DNA of 11,588 nt, taken from the NCBI GenBank assembly GCA_964534315.1, contig CAZHOV010000181.1:1-11588 (forward strand), written 5' to 3'. Shown here piece by piece: positions 1 to 5,922 of this stretch. The notes beneath the pieces were generated by a model. That model was not told where the DNA came from, did no database searches, and saw only the letters and a list, made by a program, of their open reading frames with translations. The DNA is from CAZHOV01 sp964534315 (lineage in GTDB: Bacteria; Bacteroidota; Bacteroidia; Chitinophagales; Saprospiraceae). Made by a program: the position numbers and the translations under genes. The first letter of the stretch is position 1. The number at the start of each line of letters is the position of its first letter.

Positions 1-54
1 TCTCTATCTTTTTTTCAAAGTTCGCTTTTTTTCTCCATTTTTGCACAATCTGCC

Positions 55-94
55 GGCGTAGCGGCGTAGCGGCGTAGCGGCGTAGCGGCGTAGC
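55..94. repeat. Five tandem copies of the octamer GGCGTAGC
   Basis: Five perfect head-to-tail copies of an 8-bp unit are seen at 55, 63, 71, 79 and 87. Rotated, the unit reads GTAGCGGC, one base from the GTARYGCC units at 5923-6003 and 10501-10548. It lies beyond the 3' end of the minus-strand cytochrome gene. Its partner at 136-159 carries related units in the opposite orientation, so the two could pair across an AT-rich spacer of about 40 bases. No protein-coding role is visible. Bases 1-54 are T-rich and show nothing recognisable. Confidence 0.9.
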
Positions 95-135
95 AAAAAT
101 ATACTTAATTTGGCAGCCCAAAAAACTTTATGAAT

Positions 136-159
136 CGCTGAACCGCTGAACCGCTACAC
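136..159. repeat. Short octamer array (CGCTGAAC, CGCTGAAC, CGCTACAC)
   Basis: Three 8-bp units follow each other directly. Read on the minus strand they are GTGTAGCG, GTTCAGCG, GTTCAGCG, which matches the GTAGCG core of the array at 55-94 in inverted orientation. The array begins 5 bases past the cytochrome stop codon, in the position where a 3' UTR or terminator would lie. Confidence 0.7.
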
Positions 160-164
160 CATCC

Positions 165-551
165 CTAAAACTCATTCGAAATCTCCGGCACGGTCTTTAG
201 ATAAGCCCAGATCGCGGAGACCTCTTCATCTGTAAGTTGAGTAAGTTTGAGCATAGGATATTGGATCGCTTCGCCTCCATTTGGACGCTGACCATATTTC
301 ACGGCTTTGATAAACTCCTCTTCCGTCCAATTACCCAGGCCGCTTTCTTTGTCCATCGTTATATTGGGTGCATGGATCACCTCCCCTTCCAAATTCAGCA
401 ATTTATTTCCCCCTCCCATATAACCAGCCGACTTAGTGGGCTCTAAAGGATCATTGGTTTTAAAATCGGCAGAGTGGCAATCATAGCAATTGACCATTCC
501 GTGCGCTATATACTTACCAAATGCCATTCTGATCGGCAAAAAACTTTCCAT
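165..551 (-). CDS. Cytochrome c-family protein, probably 5'-truncated
   Basis: A 128-residue protein with one heme c attachment motif CYDCH (C22, C25, H26). M100 in 'QYPM' is a plausible distal heme ligand, and residues 104-120 (LTDEEVSAIWAYLKTVP) form the usual last helix of class I cytochromes c. 'APNITMDKESGLGNWTEEEF' resembles the cytochrome subunits found with alcohol and sugar dehydrogenases. The ORF starts right at the domain edge and has no signal peptide or membrane anchor. Heme c is attached outside the cytoplasmic membrane, so this form should not mature. Two stop codons (TAA, TAG) sit directly before the ATG, and the T-tract of the fasciclin terminator ends a few bases upstream, leaving no visible promoter or ribosome binding site. 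I infer a remnant of a longer exported cytochrome; a real short gene is less likely. Confidence 0.75.
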   Translation of the reverse strand: MESFLPIRMAFGKYIAHGMVNCYDCHSADFKTNDPLEPTKSAGYMGGGNKLLNLEGEVIHAPNITMDKESGLGNWTEEEFIKAVKYGQRPNGGEAIQYPMLKLTQLTDEEVSAIWAYLKTVPEISNEF

Positions 552-560
552 CTATTAGAC

Positions 561-591
561 AAAAAAAAGCCACCGAAAAAATTCGGTGGCT
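561..591 (-). terminator. Rho-independent terminator of the fasciclin gene
   Basis: On the minus strand a perfect 10-bp stem (AGCCACCGAA / TTCGGTGGCT, arms at 582-591 and 568-577) encloses a 4-base loop and is followed by a run of T (plus-strand A at 561-567). It lies 45 bases past the fasciclin stop. The other direction has no T-tract, so it acts on minus-strand transcripts only. It is the only classical intrinsic terminator I find in the window. Confidence 0.92.
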
Positions 592-635
592 AGACAAATC
601 CATTTTAACAAACTATAAAACCTAACTTTTGGTCT

Positions 636-1196
636 TTACTCAGGCAATACAACCGTATCGATGACGTGAATTACACCATTAGACCCTTTTAGATCCACTG
701 CTGTAACTTTTGCCATTCTGCCATTTTCATCCATCAGAACAACGTTTTCGCCTTTGATCATTGCCGTTAGGGTTCCTCCTTGTACAGTAGTTACTTCTGC
801 CTTTCCGTCTCCTTTTTGGATAGCAGCTGCAACGGCCTTGGAATCAAGATTTCCGGCGATTACATGATAGGTTAATACCGCTTGTAATTTCTCTTTATTT
901 TCAGGCTTTAGCAATGTTTCAACGGTTCCTTCAGGTAGTGCCTCAAATGCAGCGTTGACTGGTGCAAAAATAGTGAAAGGACCTTCTCCTTTTAATGTTT
1001 CAACCAATCCTGCCGCTTTTACAGCTGCTACTAATGTGGTGTGATCTTCTGAGCTGATAGCAATATCAACTACATCTTTCTTCTTTTCTTCATTAGAAAC
1101 CGCTACCGCTTTAGGCTTTGCGTTAGAACATTGTGCAAATAATGTAGTAAATGAAGCCAGTGTTAATACACTTAAAATTAATGCATACTTTTTCAT
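636..1196 (-). CDS. Secreted fasciclin (FAS1) domain protein
   Basis: 186 residues with a signal peptide at 1-21 (MKKYALILSVLTLASFTTLFA, probable cleavage before Q22). C23 is preceded by F-A-Q, which is not a good lipobox, so a soluble or periplasmic product is more likely than a lipoprotein. One FAS1 domain spans about 42-185: H1 box GPFTIFAPVNAAF at 72-84, the conserved YHV at 110-112, and H2 box GVIHVIDTVVLP at 174-185. FAS1 domains act in adhesion and surface interactions; the ligand here is unknown. The gene is divergent from an ECF sigma / anti-sigma pair. In mycobacteria the FAS1 proteins MPT70 and MPT83 belong to the SigK-RskA regulon, so control by the neighbouring sigma factor is a reasonable inference. 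It ends in a strong terminator. Confidence 0.95.
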   Translation of the reverse strand: MKKYALILSVLTLASFTTLFAQCSNAKPKAVAVSNEEKKKDVVDIAISSEDHTTLVAAVKAAGLVETLKGEGPFTIFAPVNAAFEALPEGTVETLLKPENKEKLQAVLTYHVIAGNLDSKAVAAAIQKGDGKAEVTTVQGGTLTAMIKGENVVLMDENGRMAKVTAVDLKGSNGVIHVIDTVVLPE

Positions 1197-1265
1197 AAAA
1201 TCTATTTGTTTGGTTTAAAAATTAAAAATCAACATACATACGAAGTAAGATGGGCATCGGATCAT

Positions 1266-1295
1266 TTTGTTCAAAAAAACTTTTTTTTGAACAAA
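1266..1295. promoter_or_regulatory. Perfect 14-bp inverted repeat between the fasciclin and sigma genes
   Basis: The arms TTTGTTCAAAAAAA (1266-1279) and TTTTTTTGAACAAA (1282-1295) are exact reverse complements around a 2-base centre. The element lies in the divergent region, 70 bases before the fasciclin start and 59 before the chosen sigma start. It could be a dimeric regulator site, or a hairpin in the leader. The A/T runs also suggest intrinsic DNA bending. No protein partner can be named. Confidence 0.6.
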
Positions 1296-1354
1296 TAGTA
1301 TTGAGCTATGTTACAAGTTCGGTTTTTAGATCAGCGATCCTTGATACAAATTAT

Positions 1355-1945
1355 ATGCAACCTATAGACAACCAAGAAGAGCAAATTATCAAATTACTTT
1401 GGAACCAGGATAAGGAGGCCATATCCCTGATCTACGACCGGTATTCCGACAGTATGTTTGGAATTGTTTGTAAAATATTGCCTTCAAAAGAACATGCAGA
1501 GGATATTCTGCAAGAAGCTTTTGTTAAAATCTGGAAAAATGGTTGCCGGTATGATCCTAGCAAAGGGTCTTTATTTACATGGATCTTAAATATTACCAGA
1601 AACCTGGCGATTGACAAACTAAGATCCATGAGGAGTAAAGGAAAGAGTAAAATCTTTCCCATTACTGTCACTCATCAAAACATTCCGGAAAAACAACAAC
1701 TAGACCCCAATCACATAGGGCTGAGACAGATAGTTGATAAGCTAGATAAAAAATACAAGGAAGTGATTGATCTGGTTTACTTTCAAGGATTTTCACAAAC
1801 AGAAGTAGAAAAGCATTTGAATATCCCGTTGGGAACAGTTAAATCTAGAATTAGAATTGGTTTGAGGGAACTTCGAAAAGCTTTTGACGACAACAGAATT
1901 ACTATTATTTGGATATTCTACATCCTGAATTTTGGAGTTTATTAA
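1355..1945 (+). CDS. ECF (sigma-70 family) RNA polymerase sigma factor, SigK-like
   Basis: 196 residues from the ATG at 1355. Region 2 covers about 24-91 (LIYDRYSDSMFGIVCKI ... AEDILQEAFVKIWKN ... GSLFTWILNITRNLAIDKLR). Region 4 covers about 126-177, with the helix-turn-helix 'QGFSQTEVEKHLNIPLGTVKSR'. The frame stays open to 1250, but those 35 codons run through the inverted repeat and have no sigma homology, so the internal ATG is preferred. It directs RNA polymerase to a small regulon and should be held inactive by the anti-sigma factor encoded 6 bases downstream, with which it forms an operon. Residues 182-196 form an unusual hydrophobic tail (ITIIWIFYILNFGVY). Assignment to the SigK type rests on the RskA-like partner and FAS1 neighbour, not on sequence details. 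Confidence 0.93.
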   Translation: MQPIDNQEEQIIKLLWNQDKEAISLIYDRYSDSMFGIVCKILPSKEHAEDILQEAFVKIWKNGCRYDPSKGSLFTWILNITRNLAIDKLRSMRSKGKSKIFPITVTHQNIPEKQQLDPNHIGLRQIVDKLDKKYKEVIDLVYFQGFSQTEVEKHLNIPLGTVKSRIRIGLRELRKAFDDNRITIIWIFYILNFGVY

Positions 1946-1951
1946 TAAGAA

Positions 1952-2752
1952 ATGGATAAGAATAAATTTTTATCAACAGGTCTATTAGAGCAGTACGTGC
2001 TCGGCTTAACCTCTCCTGAAGAATCGGAGTTGGTGGAAAAATTTGCGGAGGAATTTCCGGAAATTCAAAAAGAAATTAACGCCATGAGGAGAGCCCTGGA
2101 AGATTATGCACGTAGTAATGCAATTCCTCCTCCTAAGGGTATGAAAGATCAGATCTTGAGTGAGATCGAGACCATGGAGAACGGTGCTGCTGCCTCTCAA
2201 TTTAACTCCATTGATAATAGGCCTCGTGGAACTATCCTAAGATATGCTTCCCTCTTGTTAGTTCTTTTTGCTGCTGCGCTTGCATTTTTCTATTACAACA
2301 AAAGCATTAATTCAGAGCAAAATTATGCCCAGCTAGCGATGGAATACGATGAGTTGCAACAAGATTGTTCTCGCCGTCAAGCTCAGTACGACAGAGTTTA
2401 TCAGCAGTATGCTGTCATTAATGATCATCAAACTAAACACGTCCATATTAGAGGTACCGGTAAATTTACCGATGACGCCCTTGCAGTGGTTTACTACAAT
2501 AGCAACAACGAAGAGGCCATCTTACAGTTAGTTAATTTCCCTTCTCCTCCTGAAGACAAACAATATCAAATCTGGGCAGACGTCGAAGGCGAAATGATCA
2601 ATATGGGCGTATTCGATTGTAAAATGAACACCCTCCAAGCCGTCAAATTTATCGACGAAGCGGAAAGCCTCAATATTACCCTCGAGCCCAAAGGAGGAAG
2701 CGACCACCCTACCGTTGAGAATTTGTACGCGAATGGGTTGGTTAGTAGTTAA
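1952..2752 (+). CDS. Transmembrane anti-sigma factor, RskA (anti-sigma-K) type
   Basis: 266 residues in three parts. The N-terminal cytoplasmic part (1-93), with 'LLEQYVLGLTSPEESELVE' at 11-29, is typical of sigma-binding anti-sigma domains. One membrane segment lies at about 95-115. A short coiled-coil-like stretch (124-153) leads to an extracytoplasmic RskA C-terminal domain at about 160-263, with 'YQIWADVEGEMINMGVFD' and 'LEPKGGSDHPTVENL'. Family members sequester an ECF sigma factor and release it after regulated proteolysis. The gene starts 6 bases after the sigma stop, consistent with coupled translation. The last codons (GLVSS and TAA) are written in the same GGTTAGTAGT sequence that recurs just past the stop, so the 3' end merges with the repeat array. 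Confidence 0.93.
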   Translation: MDKNKFLSTGLLEQYVLGLTSPEESELVEKFAEEFPEIQKEINAMRRALEDYARSNAIPPPKGMKDQILSEIETMENGAAASQFNSIDNRPRGTILRYASLLLVLFAAALAFFYYNKSINSEQNYAQLAMEYDELQQDCSRRQAQYDRVYQQYAVINDHQTKHVHIRGTGKFTDDALAVVYYNSNNEEAILQLVNFPSPPEDKQYQIWADVEGEMINMGVFDCKMNTLQAVKFIDEAESLNITLEPKGGSDHPTVENLYANGLVSS

Positions 2753-2758
2753 TGGTTA

Positions 2759-2807
2759 GTAGTGAGTAGTGAGTAGTGAGTAGTGTGTAATGAACAATGT
2801 GTAATGT
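2759..2807. repeat. Heptamer array, seven units (GTAGTGA-type)
   Basis: Seven consecutive 7-bp units: GTAGTGA three times, GTAGTGT, GTAATGA, ACAATGT, GTAATGT. The array starts 7 bases after the anti-sigma stop. The units carry TAG, TGA and TAA in all three frames. The later units are the reverse complement, with few differences, of those at 2837-2920, so the transcript could fold back on itself. Confidence 0.88.
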
Positions 2808-2836
2808 AGAGTATAATAAAATTGCCATTTTTTTTA

Positions 2837-2920
2837 TAATTGCTCATTGCTCATTCTTCATTGCATATTGCACATTCTTCATTGCACATTGCTCATTGCT
2901 CATTCTTAATTGCTAATTGA
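2837..2920. repeat. Heptamer array, twelve units (TCATTGC-type), inverted partner
   Basis: Twelve consecutive 7-bp units of the types TCATTGC, TCATTCT, ACATTGC, ATATTGC and TAATTGC, in perfect 7-bp register. Read on the minus strand they are GCAATGA-like and match the units at 2801 and 2787. The two arrays flank an AT-rich spacer with a run of eight T (2828-2835). The array ends one base before the nitrilase ATG, so any ribosome binding site of that gene must lie within the repeat. Confidence 0.88.
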
Positions 2921-2921
2921 C

Positions 2922-3837
2922 ATGAACGTTGCCCTCATCCAGGCCCACCCGGTTTATCTTGATCTTGAAAAAAGTTTGGAAAAAGTTGCAGATCTGACGG
3001 CAAAAGCTGCCGAGGGGGGTGCTGAGTTGGTTGTTTTTGGAGAAACCTGGCTTACTGGTTATCCGGCTTGGTTAGATCATTGCCCTAATGTGGCCCTTTG
3101 GGACCACGAACCGACCAAGGCTGTTTATGCCAAAATGTACGAAAATGGCTTTGAAATAGGCTCTGAAGCCCATGCGTTTCTGGAGAAAATCGCCAAACAA
3201 CATCAGGTATACCTTTGCATAGGCGTCAATGAAATTATTTCAACAGGTAAAGGCAATGGCACAATTTTCAATGCACTCCTCATCTTTAATCCAACCGGCN
3301 NNNNNNNNNAAGCTCACCCCAACGTACACCGAGAAAATGCTGTATGGCCAGGGAGATGGTCATGGCCTCCACAGTATTGAAACGCCTAAGGGTAGCATCG
3401 GCGGACTGATCTGCTGGGAGCATTTTATCCCCTTATGCAGACAAGCACTGCATAATGCTAATGAATATATCCACCTGGCGTTATGGCCGATGGTACATGA
3501 GCGCCACCTCATCGCCAGCAGGCATTATGCCTTTGAAGGTAGATGCTTTGTTCTTGCCGTGGGTCAACTGATGAATGTGCAAGCTATTCCTAAAGAACTG
3601 GAGCTGCCCGATCATTTCAAAGGACAGCCCGGTAAGCTTATCCTGGATGGTGGCAGTTGCATCATTCAACCTGATGGTAACTATTTATTAGAACCTCAAT
3701 ATGGCAAGGAAGAAATTTTCATCCGGGAACTTCCCCCTGTCTCTGCCGCCATAAAAGAGCGCATGACTCTCGATACGTCAGGCCATTACAATCGGTGGGA
3801 TGTTTTTAGTTTTGATGTGAATAGAGAGCGGGAATAA
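2922..3837 (+). CDS. Nitrilase (carbon-nitrogen hydrolase), interrupted by assembly gap
   Basis: Nitrilase-superfamily enzyme, probably a true nitrilase (nitrile to carboxylic acid plus ammonia) of the branch with CWEH at the nucleophile. The Glu-Lys-Cys triad is visible: E41 in 'VVFGETWLTGYP', Lys at 3310-3312 in 'KLTPTYTEKMLYGQGDG', and Cys at 3412-3414 in 'GGLICWEHFIPL'. The second Glu of the active site lies in PTYTEK. Ten N at 3300-3309 separate the two halves, which are in different frames if the N count is taken literally. Relatives carry about seven residues ending in His-Arg between 'NPTG' and the Lys, so the true gap is probably near 21 bases and the gene intact. I chose the ATG at 2922 over the upstream TTG at 2910, which lies in the heptamer array. 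Cytoplasmic; substrate not predictable. Confidence 0.92.
3300..3309. other. Assembly gap (10 N)
   Basis: Ten undetermined bases fall inside the nitrilase gene, immediately before the codon of the catalytic lysine. The flanking halves need a gap length divisible by three to stay in frame, so 10 is a placeholder, not a measured length. Confidence 0.97.
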
Positions 3838-3839
3838 AA

Positions 3840-3939
3840 GGGGTTTAAGAGGGGGTTCAAAGGGTTCAGAGGGTTTAAAGGGGGGTCAGAGGGTTTAAGA
3901 GGGTTCAGAAGGGTTTAAAGGTTCAAGGGGGGTAGGGGG
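3840..3939. repeat. G-tract repeat of about 10-bp period, G-quadruplex-capable
   Basis: Degenerate units of the form GGGTTYARA repeat every 9 to 11 bases. G-runs of three or more start at 3840, 3851, 3862, 3871, 3880, 3891, 3901, 3911, 3927 and 3935. From 3840 to 3913, eight successive G-runs are separated by loops of 5 to 7 bases, which fits the usual G3+N1-7 pattern on the plus strand several times over. It begins 2 bases past the nitrilase stop, between two convergent genes, so the nitrilase transcript would carry the G-rich strand. Confidence 0.85.
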
Positions 3940-3985
3940 TATCGAGGTATCAGGGTTTCAGGGTTTCAGGGTATCGGGGTATCGA
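3938..3985. repeat. Octamer array, six units (GGTATCGA / GGTTTCAG type)
   Basis: Six consecutive 8-bp units: GGTATCGA, GGTATCAG, GGTTTCAG, GGTTTCAG, GGTATCGG, GGTATCGA. It continues directly from the G-tract repeat, with a change of period from about 10 to 8. The GGTA start resembles the AGGTACAG units at 11204-11491. Confidence 0.88.
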
Positions 3986-3996
3986 GAGGGACTCGT

Positions 3997-4029
3997 TACG
4001 AAAAAAATTTCATTATTTTTCATTTCGTA
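3997..4029. repeat. Imperfect inverted repeat between convergent genes
   Basis: TACGAAA (3997-4003) pairs with TTTCGTA (4023-4029) around an A/T-rich interior that can pair partly. It lies 20 bases past the stop codon of the minus-strand EI24-like gene and could serve as a weak hairpin for either convergent transcript. No clear T-tract follows on either strand, so a terminator role is uncertain. Confidence 0.35.
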
Positions 4030-4048
4030 TATTCCTGCTTCAATTTAC

Positions 4049-4840
4049 TTATTCCGTCAACAATGGCGTATTTGCCTGTAGATGTTTACCCTCCAATCTA
4101 AACATAACCAGGGAAACAGTTACTGCGGCGAGTAAAGGGCCGATAACAGGACCGGCAACAGGTACTAACATGAAGACATATAAAACAATGCCGAGGGCAG
4201 TGGAGACTCCTGCAAACCTCAAAGTGTGAAATATGCTTTCCTTTATACTTTTCTCAAAATGCTCGTGATAATTGTCCATAATTAAAAAGCCAAGGAAATA
4301 ACATTCTACCAAAAACCCGAGCGGAAACAACAACACCCCCTTTAACCCGATAAAACCAAGCGCAATAGATAGTATGGTCATAACTATAAATTTCTCCAAT
4401 TTCCAGGCAATAAAAGACATCTTAATCATCCGGATCTGAGCTTTTAAAAACGCATTGAAATGGACTTCTCCTTTATCAATCGATAGCACAGCAAGGGTCC
4501 GCTTAGCGAAATGAAAAATGATGACCTCCAGCATGATCAGCATCACATATTTGTAAGACCCCGAGGTCAGAAATCCCACACTTTCAGAAACGACACCCGA
4601 TAGCATTGTTCCCATGCCAAAGATCATTCCACCTACATCATCGGCATTGGTTATTGCTCTGACCTTTTCCTGAAAAGTGCCAATCAATTTCAACCCGATC
4701 AGTATGGCCACTGCAATCAAAAACTTGGCAAACCAACCATAAGCCAGAATTCCTTTCCACAACTTATGCTTAAGCGTGAAGGGAATCGCTTCCCGGTAAG
4801 TTTTAAAAGTAGTAATGAATTGATGAGCAAATCGATGCAT
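4049..4840 (-). CDS. EI24/CysZ-like integral membrane protein
   Basis: 263 residues, strongly hydrophobic, with membrane segments at about 36-54, 97-112, 150-170, 172-188, 210-228 and 229-246. The order (cytoplasmic amphipathic start 'FITTFKTYREAIPFTL', polar stretch 55-70, then 'FLIMDNYHEHFEKSIKESI' before a Pro/Gly-rich last hairpin 'LVPVAGPVIGPLLAAV') resembles EI24-domain proteins, the family that includes the sulfate transporter CysZ. Distant membrane proteins are hard to tell apart by eye, so the family is moderately supported and the substrate unknown. It stands alone, convergent with the nitrilase and divergent from a lipoprotein gene. Nothing in the neighbourhood points to sulfur metabolism. 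Confidence 0.6.
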   Translation of the reverse strand: MHRFAHQFITTFKTYREAIPFTLKHKLWKGILAYGWFAKFLIAVAILIGLKLIGTFQEKVRAITNADDVGGMIFGMGTMLSGVVSESVGFLTSGSYKYVMLIMLEVIIFHFAKRTLAVLSIDKGEVHFNAFLKAQIRMIKMSFIAWKLEKFIVMTILSIALGFIGLKGVLLFPLGFLVECYFLGFLIMDNYHEHFEKSIKESIFHTLRFAGVSTALGIVLYVFMLVPVAGPVIGPLLAAVTVSLVMFRLEGKHLQANTPLLTE

Positions 4841-4996
4841 TCTGATTTATTTTACTGCTTAGGCAGGAGATCTTGAGTGTTCTTCTGAAACCAATCAACT
4901 TATTTAACAGCCTACTACTAAGCATTTATAAAGATACAGAATTCTTCAAAATTTAGAAAATATCAACCCTGCTATTGCTAACCCCCCTTCTTCTAT

Positions 4997-5048
4997 TTGA
5001 AAATTTTGATCCACTGGTTGAAAAATGGATACCACACATTGAAAAAAA
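4997..5048. promoter_or_regulatory. Three TTGAAAA boxes at exact 21-bp spacing
   Basis: TTGAAAA begins at 4997, 5018 and 5039, each 21 bp (two helical turns) after the last. A degenerate fourth copy, CTGAATA, begins at 5060, again 21 bp on. The sequence between the boxes is otherwise mostly different, although CCAC recurs at the same offset in the first two intervals. Such same-face direct repeats fit a regulator that binds in tandem, and the 21-bp period equals that of paired LytTR-type sites, though the box is not a clear LytTR consensus. The target could be either flanking gene. Confidence 0.45.
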
Positions 5049-5100
5049 TTGATTTTGATCTGAATAATTTGCTGATTTGTCACTGTTAACCAATTTCATG

Positions 5101-5119
5101 ATGCAGGCGAGTCCTGCAT
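5101..5119. promoter_or_regulatory. Small perfect inverted repeat before the lipoprotein gene
   Basis: ATGCAGG (5101-5107) and CCTGCAT (5113-5119) are exact reverse complements around CGAGT. It ends 32 bases before the lipoprotein ATG. It may be an operator or a 5' UTR hairpin. No T-tract follows, so it is not a terminator. Confidence 0.5.
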
Positions 5120-5151
5120 ATTAATTATCTAAAAATCTAAAATCTTTACCG

Positions 5152-5913
5152 ATGAAAAACGTTTTTAAGATCCATTTTTTTGCCCTTGCACTTTTAGCTT
5201 CTTTTGTTTTAGTATCTTGTCAAGATAAAGAGGAAGATCCCGCCCCAGAACCGATTGAAGAAACCTTCATTTCTGAAGAGGAAGCAGCAGAAGTAGTTAC
5301 TGCATCAGTGATCTCCAACAGTCAGGGAATTGCCTCTGAAGTGGCTGATGCCGCCGCACTAGCCGACGAATACGCAGAGTTCCAATCTGAAGATGAAATA
5401 CAAGAGCGCTCTAATGCTTGTGGCCAGAGTTTTGACACCACAGTTGTACGCGATATTGACAAGCCCAATATCACCGCTAACTATACCACCAATTGGGCAT
5501 GGACGCTCAATTGTGAGGGGCTGTTCCCTGTCTCACTTGATTATAGCAGAGATATGGAAGGCATTTACGAAACCAACCGAATCTTTTCTGATGACGGTGC
5601 TTCCAGTAGCTGGACGCTCACCAATCTCATTACCGGACCAGCGTATCTATTTAATGGTACCTATTCTCGTAATGGCAGCCAGACATCTAAGATCGGAAAC
5701 CAGAATAGTTTTTCCAGCACCGTAGATATTACCAGCACTGATATTGCTTTCGATAAAAGCGAGCAGGAAATCAATAGCGGAACAGCCACCTTTATCCTGA
5801 CCGGCCAAGGCACAGGCGGCAATACATTTAGCTTTGAAGGAAGTATCACCTTCACCGGCGATCAAACCGCTACGATTATCATTAATGGAAATGAATATCC
5901 GATATCCTGGTAA
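5152..5913 (+). CDS. Hypothetical lipoprotein
   Basis: 253 residues. A type II signal peptide ends in the lipobox L-V-S-C, with C23 as the lipidated residue. A strongly acidic, proline-containing linker follows (24-48). Residues 40-90 look helical and alanine/glutamate-rich. From about 95 the protein looks like alternating beta strands rich in Thr, Ser and Asn (for example 'TATFILTGQG' and 'NTFSFEGSITFTGDQTATII'). C90 and C121 could form a disulfide. I do not recognise a family. It is probably anchored at the outer or inner membrane facing the periplasm or surface, as is common for Bacteroidota lipoproteins. The ATG at 5152 gives a standard signal peptide. Confidence 0.88.
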   Translation: MKNVFKIHFFALALLASFVLVSCQDKEEDPAPEPIEETFISEEEAAEVVTASVISNSQGIASEVADAAALADEYAEFQSEDEIQERSNACGQSFDTTVVRDIDKPNITANYTTNWAWTLNCEGLFPVSLDYSRDMEGIYETNRIFSDDGASSSWTLTNLITGPAYLFNGTYSRNGSQTSKIGNQNSFSSTVDITSTDIAFDKSEQEINSGTATFILTGQGTGGNTFSFEGSITFTGDQTATIIINGNEYPISW

Positions 5914-5922
5914 GTCTACGTC

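Larger units (their letters stand above)
4841..5151. other. Divergent intergenic region with regulatory-looking elements
   Basis: These 311 bases separate the EI24-like gene from the lipoprotein gene and should hold the promoters of both. I see no ORF with coding character and no tandem array. It contains three TTGAAAA boxes spaced by 21 bp and a small perfect hairpin, both listed separately. A strict TAnnTTTG promoter element was not found; TAATTTG at 5065-5071 is a one-base-short approximation. Confidence 0.6.

Noticed and set aside
568..591. Bidirectional terminator
   Set aside because: The T-tract follows the stem only on the minus strand; the plus-strand side continues with a mixed sequence.
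1250..1354. N-terminal extension of the sigma factor from an upstream ATG
   Set aside because: The 35 extra codons run through the inverted repeat, show no sigma-family sequence, and the ATG at 1355 gives the usual ECF length.
2910..3380. Frameshifted or split nitrilase pseudogene
   Set aside because: The frame change coincides exactly with the N run, whose length of 10 is a placeholder; both halves keep all catalytic motifs.
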